A DNA stretch of 64,000 nucleotides from Yponomeuta sedellus (taxonomy: Eukaryota > Arthropoda > Insecta > Lepidoptera > Yponomeutidae). The notes beneath the pieces are model-generated. The model was not told where the DNA came from, did not search any database, and saw nothing but the letters and a program-made list of their open reading frames with translations. The stretch covers positions 18,259,889 to 18,323,888 of the forward strand of contig OW203732.1 of NCBI GenBank assembly GCA_934045075.1, given 5' to 3'. The first letter of the stretch is position 1, and every line of letters begins with the position of its first letter. This document shows positions 30,201 to 37,599 of this stretch, in pieces. A program made the position numbers and the translations under genes.

Positions 30201-32919
30201 TTCTTTGATATTTTTGGCATCATGCAAACAAAAAGGAACAACTTTTATCTCAACTAATCAACTTCACGATAGCAACTACAGTCTTTAAAGCATGAAATAC
30301 TTTAATAGAAAATAATTTGAAAAATTCATCGAATACCAACAAACATTTCGTCGTCAGGGTAAACAAGAACGTCACTCAATAAAAATCAAAAATTGACGCG
30401 GCTGATCAGAACCCAGAAGCATGGAGGTTCGGAGCAAAGTTGGAGAGACGTGCACACACGCTGTACGTTATTGCCCCACAATAACACCAGTATTTTGTTA
30501 GATAGGTACGAGGGCTGCTACTTATGTATGCCGAACAGAAAAATAAACAAATGTATATGGCTAAATATGCTTTTATTATTTTTCAAAGTATTCTCCACTA
30601 TGATCGATGCACTTCTGCATTCGATGAAACCAATTTGTAAAACACTTTTTCCACTCTGATTGAGGTATGTCAAAAACGTGCTGTTTGAACGCATCTACGG
30701 CATCTTCACGGGTCGAAAATCGTTGACCACGTAATTTATTCTCTACATTTGGGAATTAATAGAAATCATTGGGAGCCAAATCAGGGCAGTACGGTGTATG
30801 ACCCATCAATTCTATTTTTTGACCATCCATAAATGTAGTTAGTTCCTGAGATGTATGACAGCTGGCATTGTCATGGTGAAGTATGATTCTGCGTCGCTGG
30901 TTGTTTTGGCGTATTTCTTCAAATACTTCCGGCAAACAAATGTTCGTGTACCACTCCGAATTAACCGTTCTGCTATTCTCCAGTGGTATTGTAGCCACAT
31001 GGCCATTAATACCAAAAAAGCAGGCCACCATTTGCTTTACAGTGCTTTTTGCACGAGCCACTTTCGTAGGGTTCGGCTCATTTTGAAACACCCAACCTGT
31101 TGATTGTTGTTTAGTTTCGGGATCGTACGCGTAGATCCAGGATTCGTCACCTGTGTAGATATTATAAACAGATTTTGAGTCGCCTCCGTTGAATTTTTTT
31201 AAGGTTTTCTCGCACCATTCGACGCGAGCATCTTTTTGATCCTGAGTTAAGTTGTGCGGGATCCAACGCGAACAGATTTTTTTTACAGACAAATGTTCAT
31301 GCAATATCCTATGAATGCTCGTCATACATATGCCCAGAACAGCCTCTATCTCGCGATACGTAACATGGCGGTCTTGCATTATTCGTTTTCGCACAGCTTC
31401 AATATTTTGTGGCACAACCACTGATTTCGGGCGACCTTCTTTAACTTCGTCCGTGAGCTTACTGCGCCCGCGATTAAACTCACTAAACCAGTGATACACA
31501 CTCGTTTTTGATGAAGCTTCACCACCAAAAGTCGAAGTTAATTGATCTACGCACTGTTGTTGCGTTAAACCACGTCGAAAATCGTAATAAATCATAGCAC
31601 GAATATTTTCACTAGTGAGTTCCATTTTTTCAGCGATATGACATTTTATTTTAAACCCAACAAACAAAAACAAAACACTAACGTATATAAAAGAAAAATA
31701 TTAGCGGCCAGTATTTAAAAAAAGAACGAATTTGACCATGGAGGTCAGACATTGCGTTTAAAATTATTGGAATTCCAGATTCCGCATACATAAGTAGCAG
31801 CCTATGTATTAATTAAAACAATATTCATTATTTTAACTCTAATGAAATTTGATAGTGGTTTTCAAACAAATAAAGTTCAATTCCAATAGTAAACCTGCAG
31901 TTGAGATCATCCATCACCAAATCATCGAAAGTTTGTAATTTGCAGTTACTATAATGGTTAGACATCACTATCTGTGCAGTAAGCACGGAGTTTTCGCAGT
32001 ACTGTGAAAAAATTCAAAACTTCATGGACTTGTGGGGTTGACTTTAGACCACATTCACAGGCGGCAATCAGGCGCGCGCAGATTCGAACTCCATTGCTCC
32101 GCCAAGCATAGCTGGCAGGCTGCGTGAAGAAGTAGAGATTTTATTTAAAAAGTTGTTTTTTCTATTCTGTCTAAAAAAAATGATGATTGCTATCGGAATC
32201 GATTTTATGAATAATTTAATGTTGTTTTTCATGCAGATGCTATAGTTTTTAGTTTCATCTAATTATTGCAGTTAGTCAGTGTTAACTCCTTCTGTACATT
32301 ATAATTTCCACCGTGCCAGTGTACTTTCAGTGTAAATAAGTGTAGGTACTTTCAGTGTAAATAAACCTTGTACATATCAATTTCTTTGTCCTTGGCACTG
32401 GATCTTAAACTCAATTTCGATGACAGCTGTCGCGGAGTTCAAGCTATATTTTACAGACTATTTCTTTCAATTTCTTTGTTAGCTCCTTCTCCACATAATT
32501 GTGAAACTAATTCATTAAGTAAGTGTACCTTTCGTTTTTTTAATGAATAAAAATAATTGATTTGATTTTATTTTTCTTTTTAGGTGTTTGCGGCCTACGA
32601 AACCGGTCTAGCATCAGGCACGTCGTTGAAGCTCCACGTTACACCTCGCACCACAGCGCGGGAAGTCATCGATCTAGTTGTCAAGCAACTGAACGTAGCC
32701 GTTGTCCTCAAAGGAAAACCTGGTCCAGTGTATGGACCAGAGAAGTTGCAGGATTTCTGTCTAGTAGCTGTGATTGGGGCCAGGGAGAGGTGCCTCAGGG
32801 ATGACTTTAGGCCACTGCAATTGCAGAATCCTTGGAGAAAGGGTAGGTTGTACGTTAGACTCAAGCACGATGTATTGGCAGCCCTACAGTATTCCGCCAA
32901 ACAGCCAGCATTCATTTGA
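12132..32919 (+). CDS. wake: ANKFN1 / wide awake protein, 3' part (11 exons)
   Basis: Exons by splice sites and frame: 12132-12246, 13089-13199, 17788-17942, 18471-18668, 19493-19688, 20573-20705, 21473-21608, 22610-22815, 24390-24535, 27550-29119, 32584-32919. Every junction is AG/GT and all phases agree, giving 1099 residues plus TGA. Seen: an FN3 domain (about residues 80-192, with VEWAS and RACAGNVKGWGP), a conserved block (RGVYLACILYHEDKVLVTSE, RGLYLGYLKL, RDNPHVSAEEW), a serine-rich stretch and a C-terminal Ras-association-like domain (SLKLHVTPRTTAREVIDLV). This order matches vertebrate ANKFN1 and fly Wide awake from memory. Fly WAKE is a cytoplasmic adaptor in clock neurons that promotes sleep onset through the GABA-A receptor RDL; the family also acts in cell polarity. 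The 5' exons with ankyrin repeats are not recognised here and probably lie upstream of the window. A role in this species is inferred. Confidence 0.93.
12470..12655 (-). mobile_element. RTE-type LINE 3' end, minus strand
   Basis: Starts with the complement of the gaagaagaagaag tail (cttcttcttcttcaggct), then cactgctggacatagccctc-like sequence and gcatccagcatctgcctgca. wake intron 1. Confidence 0.65.
12846..12903. repeat. Perfect hairpin, 26-bp arms
   Basis: Left arm 12846-12871 and right arm 12878-12903 are exact complements (ccacttttatgtctaccc / gggtagacataaaagtgg), with a 6-base loop. A shorter hairpin with ctggaaataa arms lies at 12657-12692. Confidence 0.9.
13089..13199 (+). CDS. wake: wake exon B, linker with QHWERRFRSLK motif
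   Basis: Reads a Gly/Ala-rich stretch, then EKDKQAQHWERRFRSLK, which continues in exon C as RLLQGYQQA. The family signature before the FN3 domain (EHWEKRIRLLKRM in vertebrates, recalled) fixes this frame over the longer open frame that overlaps it. Acceptor tttccag, donor gtaagc. Confidence 0.85.
13790..14160 (-). mobile_element. SINE-B and associated repeat remnant
   Basis: 13960-14110 is a reverse-complement SINE-B body (aggtatgttaacacttcgga, agtggtattggtactataac). 13790-13920 matches 11085-11215. Confidence 0.6.
14274..17492 (-). mobile_element. Autonomous-looking cut-and-paste DNA transposon, 3219 bp
   Basis: Terminal inverted repeats of 26 bp with one mismatch: left 14274-14299 begins ctgccgtgccctgacaa, right 17467-17492 is its complement. 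Flanks share GTA on both sides, a possible 3-bp target duplication. The motif gacaaaacactgta recurs inverted and direct near the right end (about 17215, 17275, 17445), as expected for transposase binding sites. It carries one long ORF on the minus strand. Antisense insertion in wake intron 2. Confidence 0.8.
14686..17235 (-). CDS. Putative DDE/D transposase, DUF7869-like, intact 849 codons
   Basis: Uninterrupted ORF between the inverted repeats. An N-terminal Thr/Pro-rich region carries two similar repeats (about 200-275). Cys cluster CACKNKC is near residue 297 and a second Cys/His cluster (SCDTCRKHTCKHP, DCRSCSCDVC) near 497-527. Three acidic motifs follow: TADMQK (about 561), FVDNCNAQNKN (about 639) and EPGHTYMAADQVHA (about 680), a plausible D-D-D catalytic triad. 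The family resembles uncharacterised arthropod proteins carrying a DUF7869 domain (recalled, not searched). The superfamily is uncertain; Sola-like is one option, but the possible 3-bp duplication does not fit Sola. A start at Met49 is possible. Probably encodes the mobility enzyme of its element. Confidence 0.8.
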   Translation of the reverse strand: MQCFVITTSQRFPIIRQVSKRYLGAKNISISHSLTFIQLRLRRDKKISKMSRERNKLIINLTRTRQEQCVSSTVNFSNLNSSIASKPENHFDLPGNYKPYEEVFDFIPTSEPILYSTSADETMTPTPSTVLPNTDQSQQYLYVKSIDMSSTQSAADTRNLQPNTSSDMQRKVTSMFVDEVLMDQDIPMPTTNQAQPVTVAPEEELIDTPSYIELTTMTVPPPPITVPQHATMPTANQAQPVAAPDEEFFDAQSYTELTTVMTTPPPPITVPQTATKRKRERNPTTILEQQKNKHPMLPPCACKNKCSQKIGETERKTLWAAYWDMDRQRRRDFISRHVTSKATKVKTVQTSRRQNTLQWKLKKVDVCKVFFLATIGYTNDEAVQSVLKANRKTNNESSSVSAAPDLRGHHTPKHAFPEGYEGTVMEFIENYKPQKSHYNVEHAPNRRYLPVNTTFTNMHTHYLKHCEENNLRKCSWTYFHNICQKMNLSTAVPSQDSCDTCRKHTCKHPEIANDSHDCRSCSCDVCAYYPEHIKNKNMSRQHLHQIEALCENATDKAIFTADMQKVICMPLLSTKAYYFSRKLVLFNETFAQPGKNKRAVCVLWHEGESGRKAFNIASAYVNFILKYCRDLKYVYFFVDNCNAQNKNKVFFSALIKLVNDPSTTVERIVIEYLEPGHTYMAADQVHASITNKLNSSLEVYDFQDFTEKIKNSRKNVDNLILSHKDMYMIENESKVKYPNGLNIQRFKIVEFKRGHLSLFAKVSYDDETNYTEIFFLKKKSEDNMKRLLNENRSLLEEVQKQTQPRGICEVKKLELLKLSETMPQSCRKFYEDLVVSEVPDLSSEREIDF
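17788..17942 (+). CDS. wake: wake exon C, start of FN3 domain
   Basis: Codes for RLLQGYQQA, a proline-rich run, then the first FN3 beta strands (ELEVCGAHSVSVRLRDP) and PPIVTKYR. The codon split with exon D restores VEWAS. High GC contrasts with the flanking intron. Donor gtgagt is consensus. Confidence 0.9.
18471..18668 (+). CDS. wake: wake exon D, second half of FN3 domain
   Basis: Encodes VEWASRADFSNICGTREIS through RRYFFRACAGNVKGWGPYVA, the typical FN3 Tyr-x-Phe-Arg-x-x-Ala-x-Asn-x-x-Gly-x-Gly end. Donor gtaagt. Two decayed partial copies of this exon follow at 18696-18862. Confidence 0.92.
18696..18862 (+). pseudogene. Two decayed partial copies of wake exon D
   Basis: Copy 1 (18696-18790) and copy 2 (18797-18862) both start acgcgggaaattt, as exon D does at about 18512. 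Copy 1 keeps tacttcttcagggcctg and gggctgggggccgta but lacks the middle; copy 2 keeps ttgatggcggcagggctgac. Neither is open or has splice sites. Confidence 0.85.
19145..19475 (-). repeat. Interspersed repeat H, copy 1
   Basis: Contains gatccagtgccaaggacaga, gtacactggcacggtggaaa, cacgtagcctgccagctatg and ggttcgaatctgcgcgcgcc. An inverted copy is at 32024-32405. Ends directly before the acceptor tract of wake exon E. Confidence 0.8.
19493..19688 (+). CDS. wake: wake exon E, basic linker
   Basis: Encodes WRDVTTRVSRGESGG, an alanine-rich insert, then KKKTATIRQLFTAASKFQKN, which corresponds to the basic segment following FN3 in ANKFN1. Acceptor ctccacag follows directly on an interspersed repeat. 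A decayed copy of its 3' half lies at 20072-20159. Confidence 0.88.
19895..20030 (-). mobile_element. SINE-A tail and body fragment
   Basis: Contains ttcatggacatattacacag and taagtacaactaaatgactt; breaks off after gatgacatccaacac with no tRNA head. Confidence 0.75.
20072..20159 (+). pseudogene. Decayed copy of the 3' half of wake exon E
   Basis: Matches exon E 19610-19688 with scattered changes: shared pieces include ggcagc-cttcac, gc-agtaa-ttcca and aacttgag. It ends where exon E ends but the donor GT is lost (agtag). A weaker similar stretch is at 19770-19815. Confidence 0.7.
20300..20457. mobile_element. Repeat A, inverted copy
   Basis: Reverse complement of repeat A (gattgcaagacagtggtggg, cattacatgacagccggcac). 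wake intron 5. Confidence 0.75.
20573..20705 (+). CDS. wake: wake exon F, conserved ANKFN1 block
   Basis: Codes for RGVYLACILYHEDKVLVTSE and VIEVDETYPTCIYTDFHWLM, one of the most conserved parts of the family. Starts by completing the split Arg codon from exon E and ends at a codon boundary before gtacac. Confidence 0.93.
21060..21300 (-). mobile_element. LINE ORF2 C-terminal fragment, minus strand
   Basis: Minus-strand translation gives LGNRKRGRPRTTWKRSIDQE and TSWPELEAATNHSQKWKSVV, typical of RTE-like ORF ends, with stops. Confidence 0.6.
21473..21608 (+). CDS. wake: wake exon G, conserved block
   Basis: Codes for VSRAWDDVKALRADMEKHTS and RLKLLTAAAQMQSALCVQDL; corresponds to the VSCMWEDIRWLRQ-like part of ANKFN1 (recalled). 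Donor gtaatt is weak but keeps the frame. Confidence 0.88.
21655..21850 (+). mobile_element. RTE-type LINE 3' fragment next to a GT-rich run
   Basis: After tgtgtatgtttgtgtgtatg comes a frame reading DIRKALGRDWKRRAEARVQW and REIYVQQRTDNG, the RTE-like C-terminus. Confidence 0.6.
21957..22240. mobile_element. Family N: tRNA-like inverted-repeat element with perfect hairpin
   Basis: Outer arms aaacctatttagaggctaaa and tttagcctctaaataggttt. The left arm carries, on the minus strand, a tRNA-like sequence (gggttcgaatcccggcatgg). In the centre 22133-22160 and 22168-22195 are exact complements (28 bp) with a 7-base loop. Confidence 0.85.
22610..22815 (+). CDS. wake: wake exon H, conserved block
   Basis: Codes for GQLYHKPLRDSHGTVVLSCV through IGELLVASVQDQIAHHQ. 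A pyrimidine tract precedes acceptor accag; donor gtgaag. The open frame runs on 54 bases past the donor, but the family sequence resumes with exon I. Confidence 0.88.
23065..23590 (+). mobile_element. Decayed LINE ORF2 C-terminus
   Basis: Pieces read VLVPTLMYGSETWVWQKKQE, GLKEDVVTRIEKGMLRWFGH and ICQDRGKWQSLVSAYRSGIQ, with stops and shifts. LMYGSETW and MLRWFGH are characteristic of insect LINE-encoded proteins (recalled). wake intron 8. Confidence 0.75.
23760..24360. mobile_element. RTE tails in both orientations around a SINE-C tail
   Basis: 23760-23915 is a + strand RTE-like end (tatgtccagcagtggactaa); 23935-24025 is a SINE-C tail (ccaggtcttggatgtttaca, cacagggtatcctagtatgg); 24070-24345 is the minus-strand RTE-like end (cttcttcttcttcaggctat). 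It stops about 30 bases before exon I. Confidence 0.65.
24390..24535 (+). CDS. wake: wake exon I, RGLYLGYLKL block
   Basis: Codes for VSRVQLPRGLYLGYLKLQSS, VVRVVAPARTPNVPPHTRVR and DNPHVSA. The last 20 bases plus donor gtgagt are the founder of a 60-bp tandem array that fills the following intron. Using any later donor of the array would add an in-frame TGA directly after VSA, so the first donor is the only productive one. Confidence 0.92.
24516..26945 (+). repeat. 60-bp minisatellite built from an exon end and its splice donor
   Basis: From 24536 to about 25740 the period is exactly 60 bp (about 20 units). Each unit has the last bases of wake exon I (acaacccgcacgtctccgc) and donor gtgagtacacctgcc. 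Shared variants show block copying: 25201-25380 matches 25561-25740 (360 bp apart), and the cttagcgcgc variant recurs 300 bp apart. After 25741 longer units of about 71 bp appear (extra attatgattgcgc), plus a block at 25771-26130 copied at 26155-26510. An AT-rich insert at about 26756-26894 separates the last unit. Confidence 0.97.
27020..27473. mobile_element. Family N composite element
   Basis: Ends ttaatgcactaacccgtgct and the complement agcacgagttagtgcatta. It holds three tRNA-like segments; the one at about 27330-27402 reads gcccattggctcaattggta ... gggttcgaatcccggcatgg on the + strand. Anticodon loop acggata has C instead of U at position 33, so it is not a working tRNA. Confidence 0.75.
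27550..29119 (+). CDS. wake: wake exon J, large central exon
   Basis: A 1570-base exon. Its first third (EEWDYLRSQ, QIAAAARKLFKEMEIAIDSA, DVSFIMVCPPSELACSVPGQ, LEELQNNLNAVWKTERWLMD) is the conserved ANKFN1 core. The rest is Ser/Asn/Gln-rich, low in complexity and likely disordered (LSSSQYLSADSNKHSRKNSA). Ends ATT TTG CAG before gtgaga. Confidence 0.93.
29425..29648 (-). mobile_element. SINE-A
   Basis: Tail ttcatggacatattacacag, body tacaactaaatgacttgtg, head complement accgctgcgccaccgaggcc. Last wake intron. Confidence 0.85.
29700..30230 (-). pseudogene. Decayed N-terminal part of another transposase-like gene
   Basis: Minus-strand pieces read REFVISLREYFTRENQNGGG, LERVCDRVADALGIGRSTVV, then after stops and a shift AAAIYNQIYAYYSRGQLPTL and LRNIEFSYKK. 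This pattern is what I recall from insect DDE-superfamily endonuclease proteins (HTH N-terminus). At least two stops and one frameshift; no catalytic part. Confidence 0.55.
30509..31806 (-). mobile_element. mariner element, 1298 bp, nearly complete
   Basis: TA on both sides (30507-30508 and 31807-31808). Inverted ends share ggctgctacttatgtatgc with a few mismatches outside. Length is typical of mariner. Located in the last intron of wake, antisense. Confidence 0.93.
30576..31625 (-). pseudogene. mariner transposase with a single nonsense codon
   Basis: From MELTSENIRAMIYYDFRRGL to ...GEYFEK, a 349-codon frame of normal mariner length. Helix-turn-helix with SVYHWFSEFNRGR, linker WIPHNLTQDQKDARVEWC, and catalytic motifs TGDESWI, HHDNASCH and CPDLAPNDFY are all present. 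One stop, TAA at codon 290 (30756-30758), follows NDFY, where family members have NDFYLF, so one base change of a Leu codon (TTA/TTG) explains it. About 60 codons after the stop remain open in the same frame. An upstream Met at 31673 is in frame but unlikely. Not functional as it stands. Confidence 0.93.
32024..32405 (+). repeat. Interspersed repeat H, copy 2
   Basis: Same motifs as 19145-19475 in the opposite orientation (cttgtggggttgactttaga ... ctttgtccttggcactggat). A 23-base piece with ctttcagtgtaaataa is doubled near 32330-32362. Confidence 0.8.
32584..32919 (+). CDS. wake: wake terminal exon K, Ras-association-like domain
   Basis: Codes for VFAAYETGLASGTSLKLHVT, PRTTAREVIDLVVKQLNVAV, FCLVAVIGARERCLRDDFRP and a C-terminus ending QPAFI, then TGA. 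The TTAREV and ERxLRDDFRPL segments are typical of the RA-like domain of ANKFN1. A polyadenylation signal AATAAA lies at 33458-33463. Confidence 0.93.
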   Translation: MFAAYETGLASGTSLKLHVTPRTTAREVIDLVVKQLNVAVVLKGKPGPVYGPEKLQDFCLVAVIGARERCLRDDFRPLQLQNPWRKGRLYVRLKHDVLAALQYSAKQPAFI

Positions 32920-33490
32920 AGGTGGAACTAGTATTGTCTTTTGGTTAGGAAAATTATTTTTGGAGTTGCTACAACGTATGTTGCGTACGTTTTTTTTTAT
33001 CTTAAAGATAAGCAAACTTTTTAATATTAGTTGTGAGGCTGAGTAATAGATAGTAGACAATTATTTTTTTAAGTAAAGAGATAACGTGTGAATAAGGTGT
33101 ACCGACGTTTGATTTGTAAGCGCCGATCGAAAAAAATTTTTATTTTTAGTGCCAATAATTATTTATATACTTATTATTTAGTTGATGCTTTAAGTAGATA
33201 GGTAGGTTGTGAGTAATAGATCAAATTATTAAATAATAGTTATTATATAGTTATCAGAATTTATGGTGCTTCTCACTGTAATACAACATCGCAAATTTTT
33301 ATTTACGTTTAGGCAGTAATTTGCCCTCAGTACCAGCGGCAAAATTTATTTTTAATCACGAAGAAAACTTAGTAATATACTTTTTCCTTTGTGAGAACAT
33401 GCAGGTAATAATCGGGCTAATTAACATGACCTGACTCAATAGAAGTGATCCTGGGAAAATAAAGTTCTGTTTTTATGTATACATTTTTAG
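32920..33490 (+). other. wake: wake 3' UTR with poly(A) signal
   Basis: AT-rich sequence after the stop codon without coding signal. AATAAA at 33458-33463 is followed by a T-rich stretch; a SINE starts about 40 bases further. The exact cleavage site is not determined. Confidence 0.5.
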
Positions 33491-33526
33491 AACGAAAAAT
33501 CTGAGTCACGAAATCGGAACTTGACG

Positions 33527-33757
33527 GCCTCCGTGGCGCAGAGGTTCGTCACGCTGCTGTAAAACCGAAGGTCTCGGGTTCGATCCCCGGCCGGTCAAAC
33601 TAGGAAACGAACTTTTCTAGTTAGTCTCGGGTCTTGGATGTTATCTATGTATTTATTGTATTAAATCTATCGTCGAGTTAGCACCTATAACACAAGTCAT
33701 TTAGTTGTATTTAGGGCTAACGAGATCTGTGTAATATGTCCATGAATATTTATTTAT
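33527..33757 (+). mobile_element. SINE-A
   Basis: Head cctccgtggcgcagaggttc, box B gggttcgatccccggccgg, tail tgtaatatgtccatgaatat then tttatttatt. Just after the wake poly(A) signal. Confidence 0.88.
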
Positions 33758-33894
33758 TTATTAGTACGTCACCTAAACAAACAAAACCGAAGAATGAACG
33801 TAGTAGATTTTTTTAAAGAGTACCATATCAACATAATTGTTTTATAAAAAATATTAAATCATCTTTCACCTGTTCTAACGTTCGTTTCACAGGT

Positions 33895-33958
33895 AATCAT
33901 TTTTGTATGAATTTAATTGAAAGGTGTAAGTTTCAATCAAATTCATACAAAAATGATT
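33895..33958. repeat. Imperfect hairpin, about 28-bp arms
   Basis: aatcatttttgtatgaattt and aaattcatacaaaaatgatt around an 8-base loop. Confidence 0.8.
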
Positions 33959-34242
33959 CACAAAAATACAAATCATTAAATATTAATACCTAAATATATT
34001 AATTAGCAGTAGCATTGTATCTACTGAACTTTTCCTTTAAAATGCTGTATCATTGTAATTATCGTCAATATTAAAGACAATGCTTATTGTTGTTTATTAA
34101 ATGTGATACTGAAATCGCGGTGTCACATTAATTCGCCCGGACTGGAACTATTTCTTGGGTCAATGCGATGAATAAACCTACGACATGAAAAATTCACATT
34201 CTCTTGTTTCCAACAGTTTTTTTTTTCAATTAGGAAAATCCT

Positions 34243-34507
34243 ATCTTCTTCTTCTTCTTCAGGCTATATTAGTCCACTGCTGGACACAGCCCTCCCCTAA
34301 TGAGTGCCATAGCGCAAGGTTGTACTATCATTTGGGGGTAATGCCCATAATCCCCACGCTGGGCATGCGGGTTGGGGATCGCAGTTCGGTGGAATTGTAC
34401 TGCAGGGGGCGCTGCTGCCCACCCCCCGGTTTGTGTCCCTTAGTCGCCTTTTACGACACCCGCGGGAAGAATTTGGGTTGGTGCTATTCTCTAGGCCGAC
34501 ACCACAC
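34243..34507 (-). mobile_element. LINE 3' end (gaagaagaag tail type)
   Basis: Starts cttcttcttcttcaggctat, then gtccactgctggacacagcc, a GC-rich section gggggcgctgctgcccaccc and attctctaggccgacaccac. Same block at 43968-44222 and, reversed, 57378-57632. Confidence 0.75.
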
Positions 34508-35019
34508 AGCACATAATATCCTAAATCCTATCTAATTGTACCTAAATATTGAATAGGCTTTTAATAAGGCTCAAATAGCAGTAGGTGTGTAAAACGTAGG
34601 CGCACAGGACAGCAAATTAACGCTTTTTAAAAGTTCTTAATGTAGGGTACGTAATAATTTATATTTTCTTCGATAGCATATATTGTGTAAGACTGTAATA
34701 CAAAATCATATTTTTTTTCTTAATTTTCACATTTCCATACTGACATATTCATTAATATCAGTTTAATAAATTTTATCCATTTATGCAAAATTTTACAAAA
34801 ACAAAAATATAGTACTTATCTTTTTTTTTTCAGAACAATCATGTATTATTGAAAACGCCTTCGAATTAAAAAAAATACATTTATAATTTTCTTAAGAAAT
34901 AAAATGTTGGCCTGCTCTATTGAACTTTAAATTAAAGTTGTAAGAGAGGGTATGGTAAGGGTAGAATTCGGGCTTCTTATTTGTGGCTTTCTTAGTGGTC
35001 GGGTTTCTTAGTGGCATAG

Positions 35020-35120
35020 GTACATTTGTAAAGTTGTAGTACCAACGCCATACGCTATCTATGAAGGAAAGCATCATGAGGAAACCTGAGTGTCTGAACC
35101 TGGTGCTCAGACACCTCAAA
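35020..35120 (+). mobile_element. SINE-B body fragment
   Basis: gtacatttgtaaagttgtag, gaaggaaagcatcatgagga, then a short local hairpin at ctgagtgtctgaacc. Confidence 0.5.
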
Positions 35121-35819
35121 GCCTAATAAATAATAATATGCTGTCATGTGCACATACCTACAAATAACTTTTCCTAACTATCTCGTTGTATTGTAGGTAC
35201 CTAGGGTCGTATTGTAGAAATCCTAGTTTATCTACAGCGATTAATTATTTGTGATGAATTGTTTTGTCACTACACGAAGGATAAAACGTTACATTGGGTA
35301 TTAATACCTACCGAGTAAGTGAATGTTAACCTACTTACGTTTGAAATAGGGGTTACCTAATTAGCTCGCTCTGTAAAAAACAATGACTTTATTTTTAGAG
35401 TTGAATTTTTACTAACATTTTTTAAGAGCCCAAAGTTTTTTTTAGTAATGATGGAATGATCTTTTTATTTAACTCGGTGTTGCAAAAAAGTCTGATCAAG
35501 AACGTTTGCCTGCCTCGTTCGTCTCTCGACTTTCAGAACGCATTATCATATTTGTTTTTTTTTATTTAAGATACGATTGCGTTAAGTTTCTAGACGTAAA
35601 ATAAAAGAAATATTTTTTAAATAAAAACTATTGCTTGTTGTAGAATACCGTATTGATCCAATTTGGTTTCTCAACGACGAAGTTATCTAATACTTCTTAT
35701 TTTATACCTAAACGTCATAATAAAGTTCCACCTCAAATTTTTGATACACCCTGTATAAATAACCGTACCGTATAGTGATTTATATACACTCGCGTTACTT
35801 GTATCATAATCACTTTTTT

Positions 35820-35930
35820 ATGTTGCCTCGATTGTGTCCCACCGCTGGGCAAAGGGTTCCCCTTTTGCCTTTCACTCCTCCCTGTTCATGGCCACCTCCT
35901 GCCAGCCCGGCAGAAGGGTCGTGAGGTCGT
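35820..35930 (-). repeat. LINE-tail-like fragment
   Basis: tgtgtcccaccgctgggcaa and cagcccggcagaagggtcgt resemble moth LINE 3' sequence (recalled). Confidence 0.4.
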
Positions 35931-36563
35931 AATCACTATGTCACTATCATTCCTATCAGCGACGACATCACTATACTTCATTCAAGGTAGCTTTAGACTC
36001 CAGTACGCAGAAGCAAGGGTAGTAACTTCTGTGGTAGTAACAATTAATAACCCGTCATGTCGCCGGAAGTTGGAAAGCACTTTGAAACCATAGATAAGCG
36101 GAAGTTTTCTGCCGAAAGTAGTTGTATGTTTTTGTTGTTGTTGTACGTCATTATTGCGCGTCAAATATTTTTTTTAACACGAGGACATGTTCAATCACTA
36201 TAGTTAACTGACACCCAGTGCTCCACATATCACAGGTAAACAGGGTTTATCATGAAAAAAAACCGTGTTTCATTTGAACGAAAATAACCGTCCTTTGTGA
36301 ACCTATGTTTGGTGTACTGTGGCAACTCGATGTTAAAAAAAAACATTGTCCAACGATTTACTTAACACGTACCGTAGGAAGACTAATTTTACTGATCGGC
36401 TACGCAGTGTACATCGAATTGTCATGATAAATATTTATTGTAATAAATTTTATGAAACTCGGTCCAGAAGTTGATGAAAACTGCTGAAATACTTTTCTTA
36501 GTATAGTTTCATGAATTCTGTAACTTGAAAAAATAACCATATTATGCGAGGTGTTGGAATGTT

Positions 36564-36668
36564 TGACACCATGTCCCAGGCACTGCAGCGGCCGAGTGGT
36601 TTCTTCACCCACCTAGTGTGAGTGAAGGTTCCACTGGATGCTGCGTAAATCATCTCATTACCTAGATG
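36564..36668. repeat. Interspersed repeat C
   Basis: caccatgtcccaggcactgc, ctagtgtgagtgaaggttcc, ccactggatgctgcgtaaat. Confidence 0.7.
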
Positions 36669-36835
36669 CAAAGGCCAAAGTTTAAGGAATATGTGGTAAA
36701 GACTAGGTAAGTGGCTTTCAGTACCCATCAATATAGACATATTTTACTATGTAGCAACACTGAAACCGAAAAAAATGCCATTGTTTCCCTAGATAAGTAT
36801 CAACATTTTTATCTAAATACCTATACAGGGCGTCC

Positions 36836-37599
36836 CAAAGTTATGGGCCATGAAGGGAAAGTACCTTAAATATCGTAGATAGGGTATTTTGCTGAAAGAA
36901 GACTTTATGTTATTTTTAAAAGATAGTAATTCTGCATGCGAAGATTTTCTAAAAATTACTTGCCTTGTCTGGGAATCGAACCGACTTAAATTTAAAAAAA
37001 AACACACCTACTTTTATGATGCCAATCGAAAGAAATTGGCTAAAAACTAATAACTCTTCTTAAGTAACATAGTATTTTAAAAGAAAGGAACAGCGTCAAA
37101 TTAATCATTTTAATCAAATTAAAAACATACATGAAACTGCCGTAGTCAATGAAGTGGGTATTTTTTTGTAAATTAATTAATTAAATGCTCAAAATGTGAT
37201 CCCTCTTGTCTTACTCAAATCGCCAATCTTTTAATGAGTCCGCTGCCTGTTGATTTTCATTTTTAATTTTCAACTTAATTGACTACGGCAGTTTCATTGT
37301 ATGTTTTTAATTTGATTAAAATGATTAATTTCACGCTGTTCATTTCTTTTAAAATACTATGTTACTTAAGAAGAGTTATTCGTTTTTGGCCATTCTTTCG
37401 AGTGGCATCATAAAAGTAGAGGTGTTTTTTTTTATTTAAGTCGGTTCGATTCCCAGACAAGGCAAGTATTTTTTTGAAAATCTTTGAATGCAGAATCACT
37501 AACTTTTAAAAAAAACATAAAGTCTTCTTTCAGCGAAATACCCTATCTACGATATTTAAGGTACTTTCCCTTCATCGCCCATAACTTTGGGACGCCCTG
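36836..37599. mobile_element. Long fold-back element, 764 bp, TA target site
   Basis: Ends cagggcgtcccaaagttatg and cataactttgggacgccctg with TA on each side. Arms of about 340 bp are complementary throughout with small differences (for example gccttgtctgggaatcgaac / ttcgattcccagacaaggc). No ORF over 65 codons. Probably a non-autonomous Tc1/mariner-type element. Confidence 0.88.

Larger units (their letters stand above)
33960..35820. other. Intergenic, repeats only
   Basis: Apart from the LINE end and the SINE-B fragment listed, AT-rich DNA with no coding signal. The same holds for 35930-36560 and 39020-39440. Confidence 0.45.
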
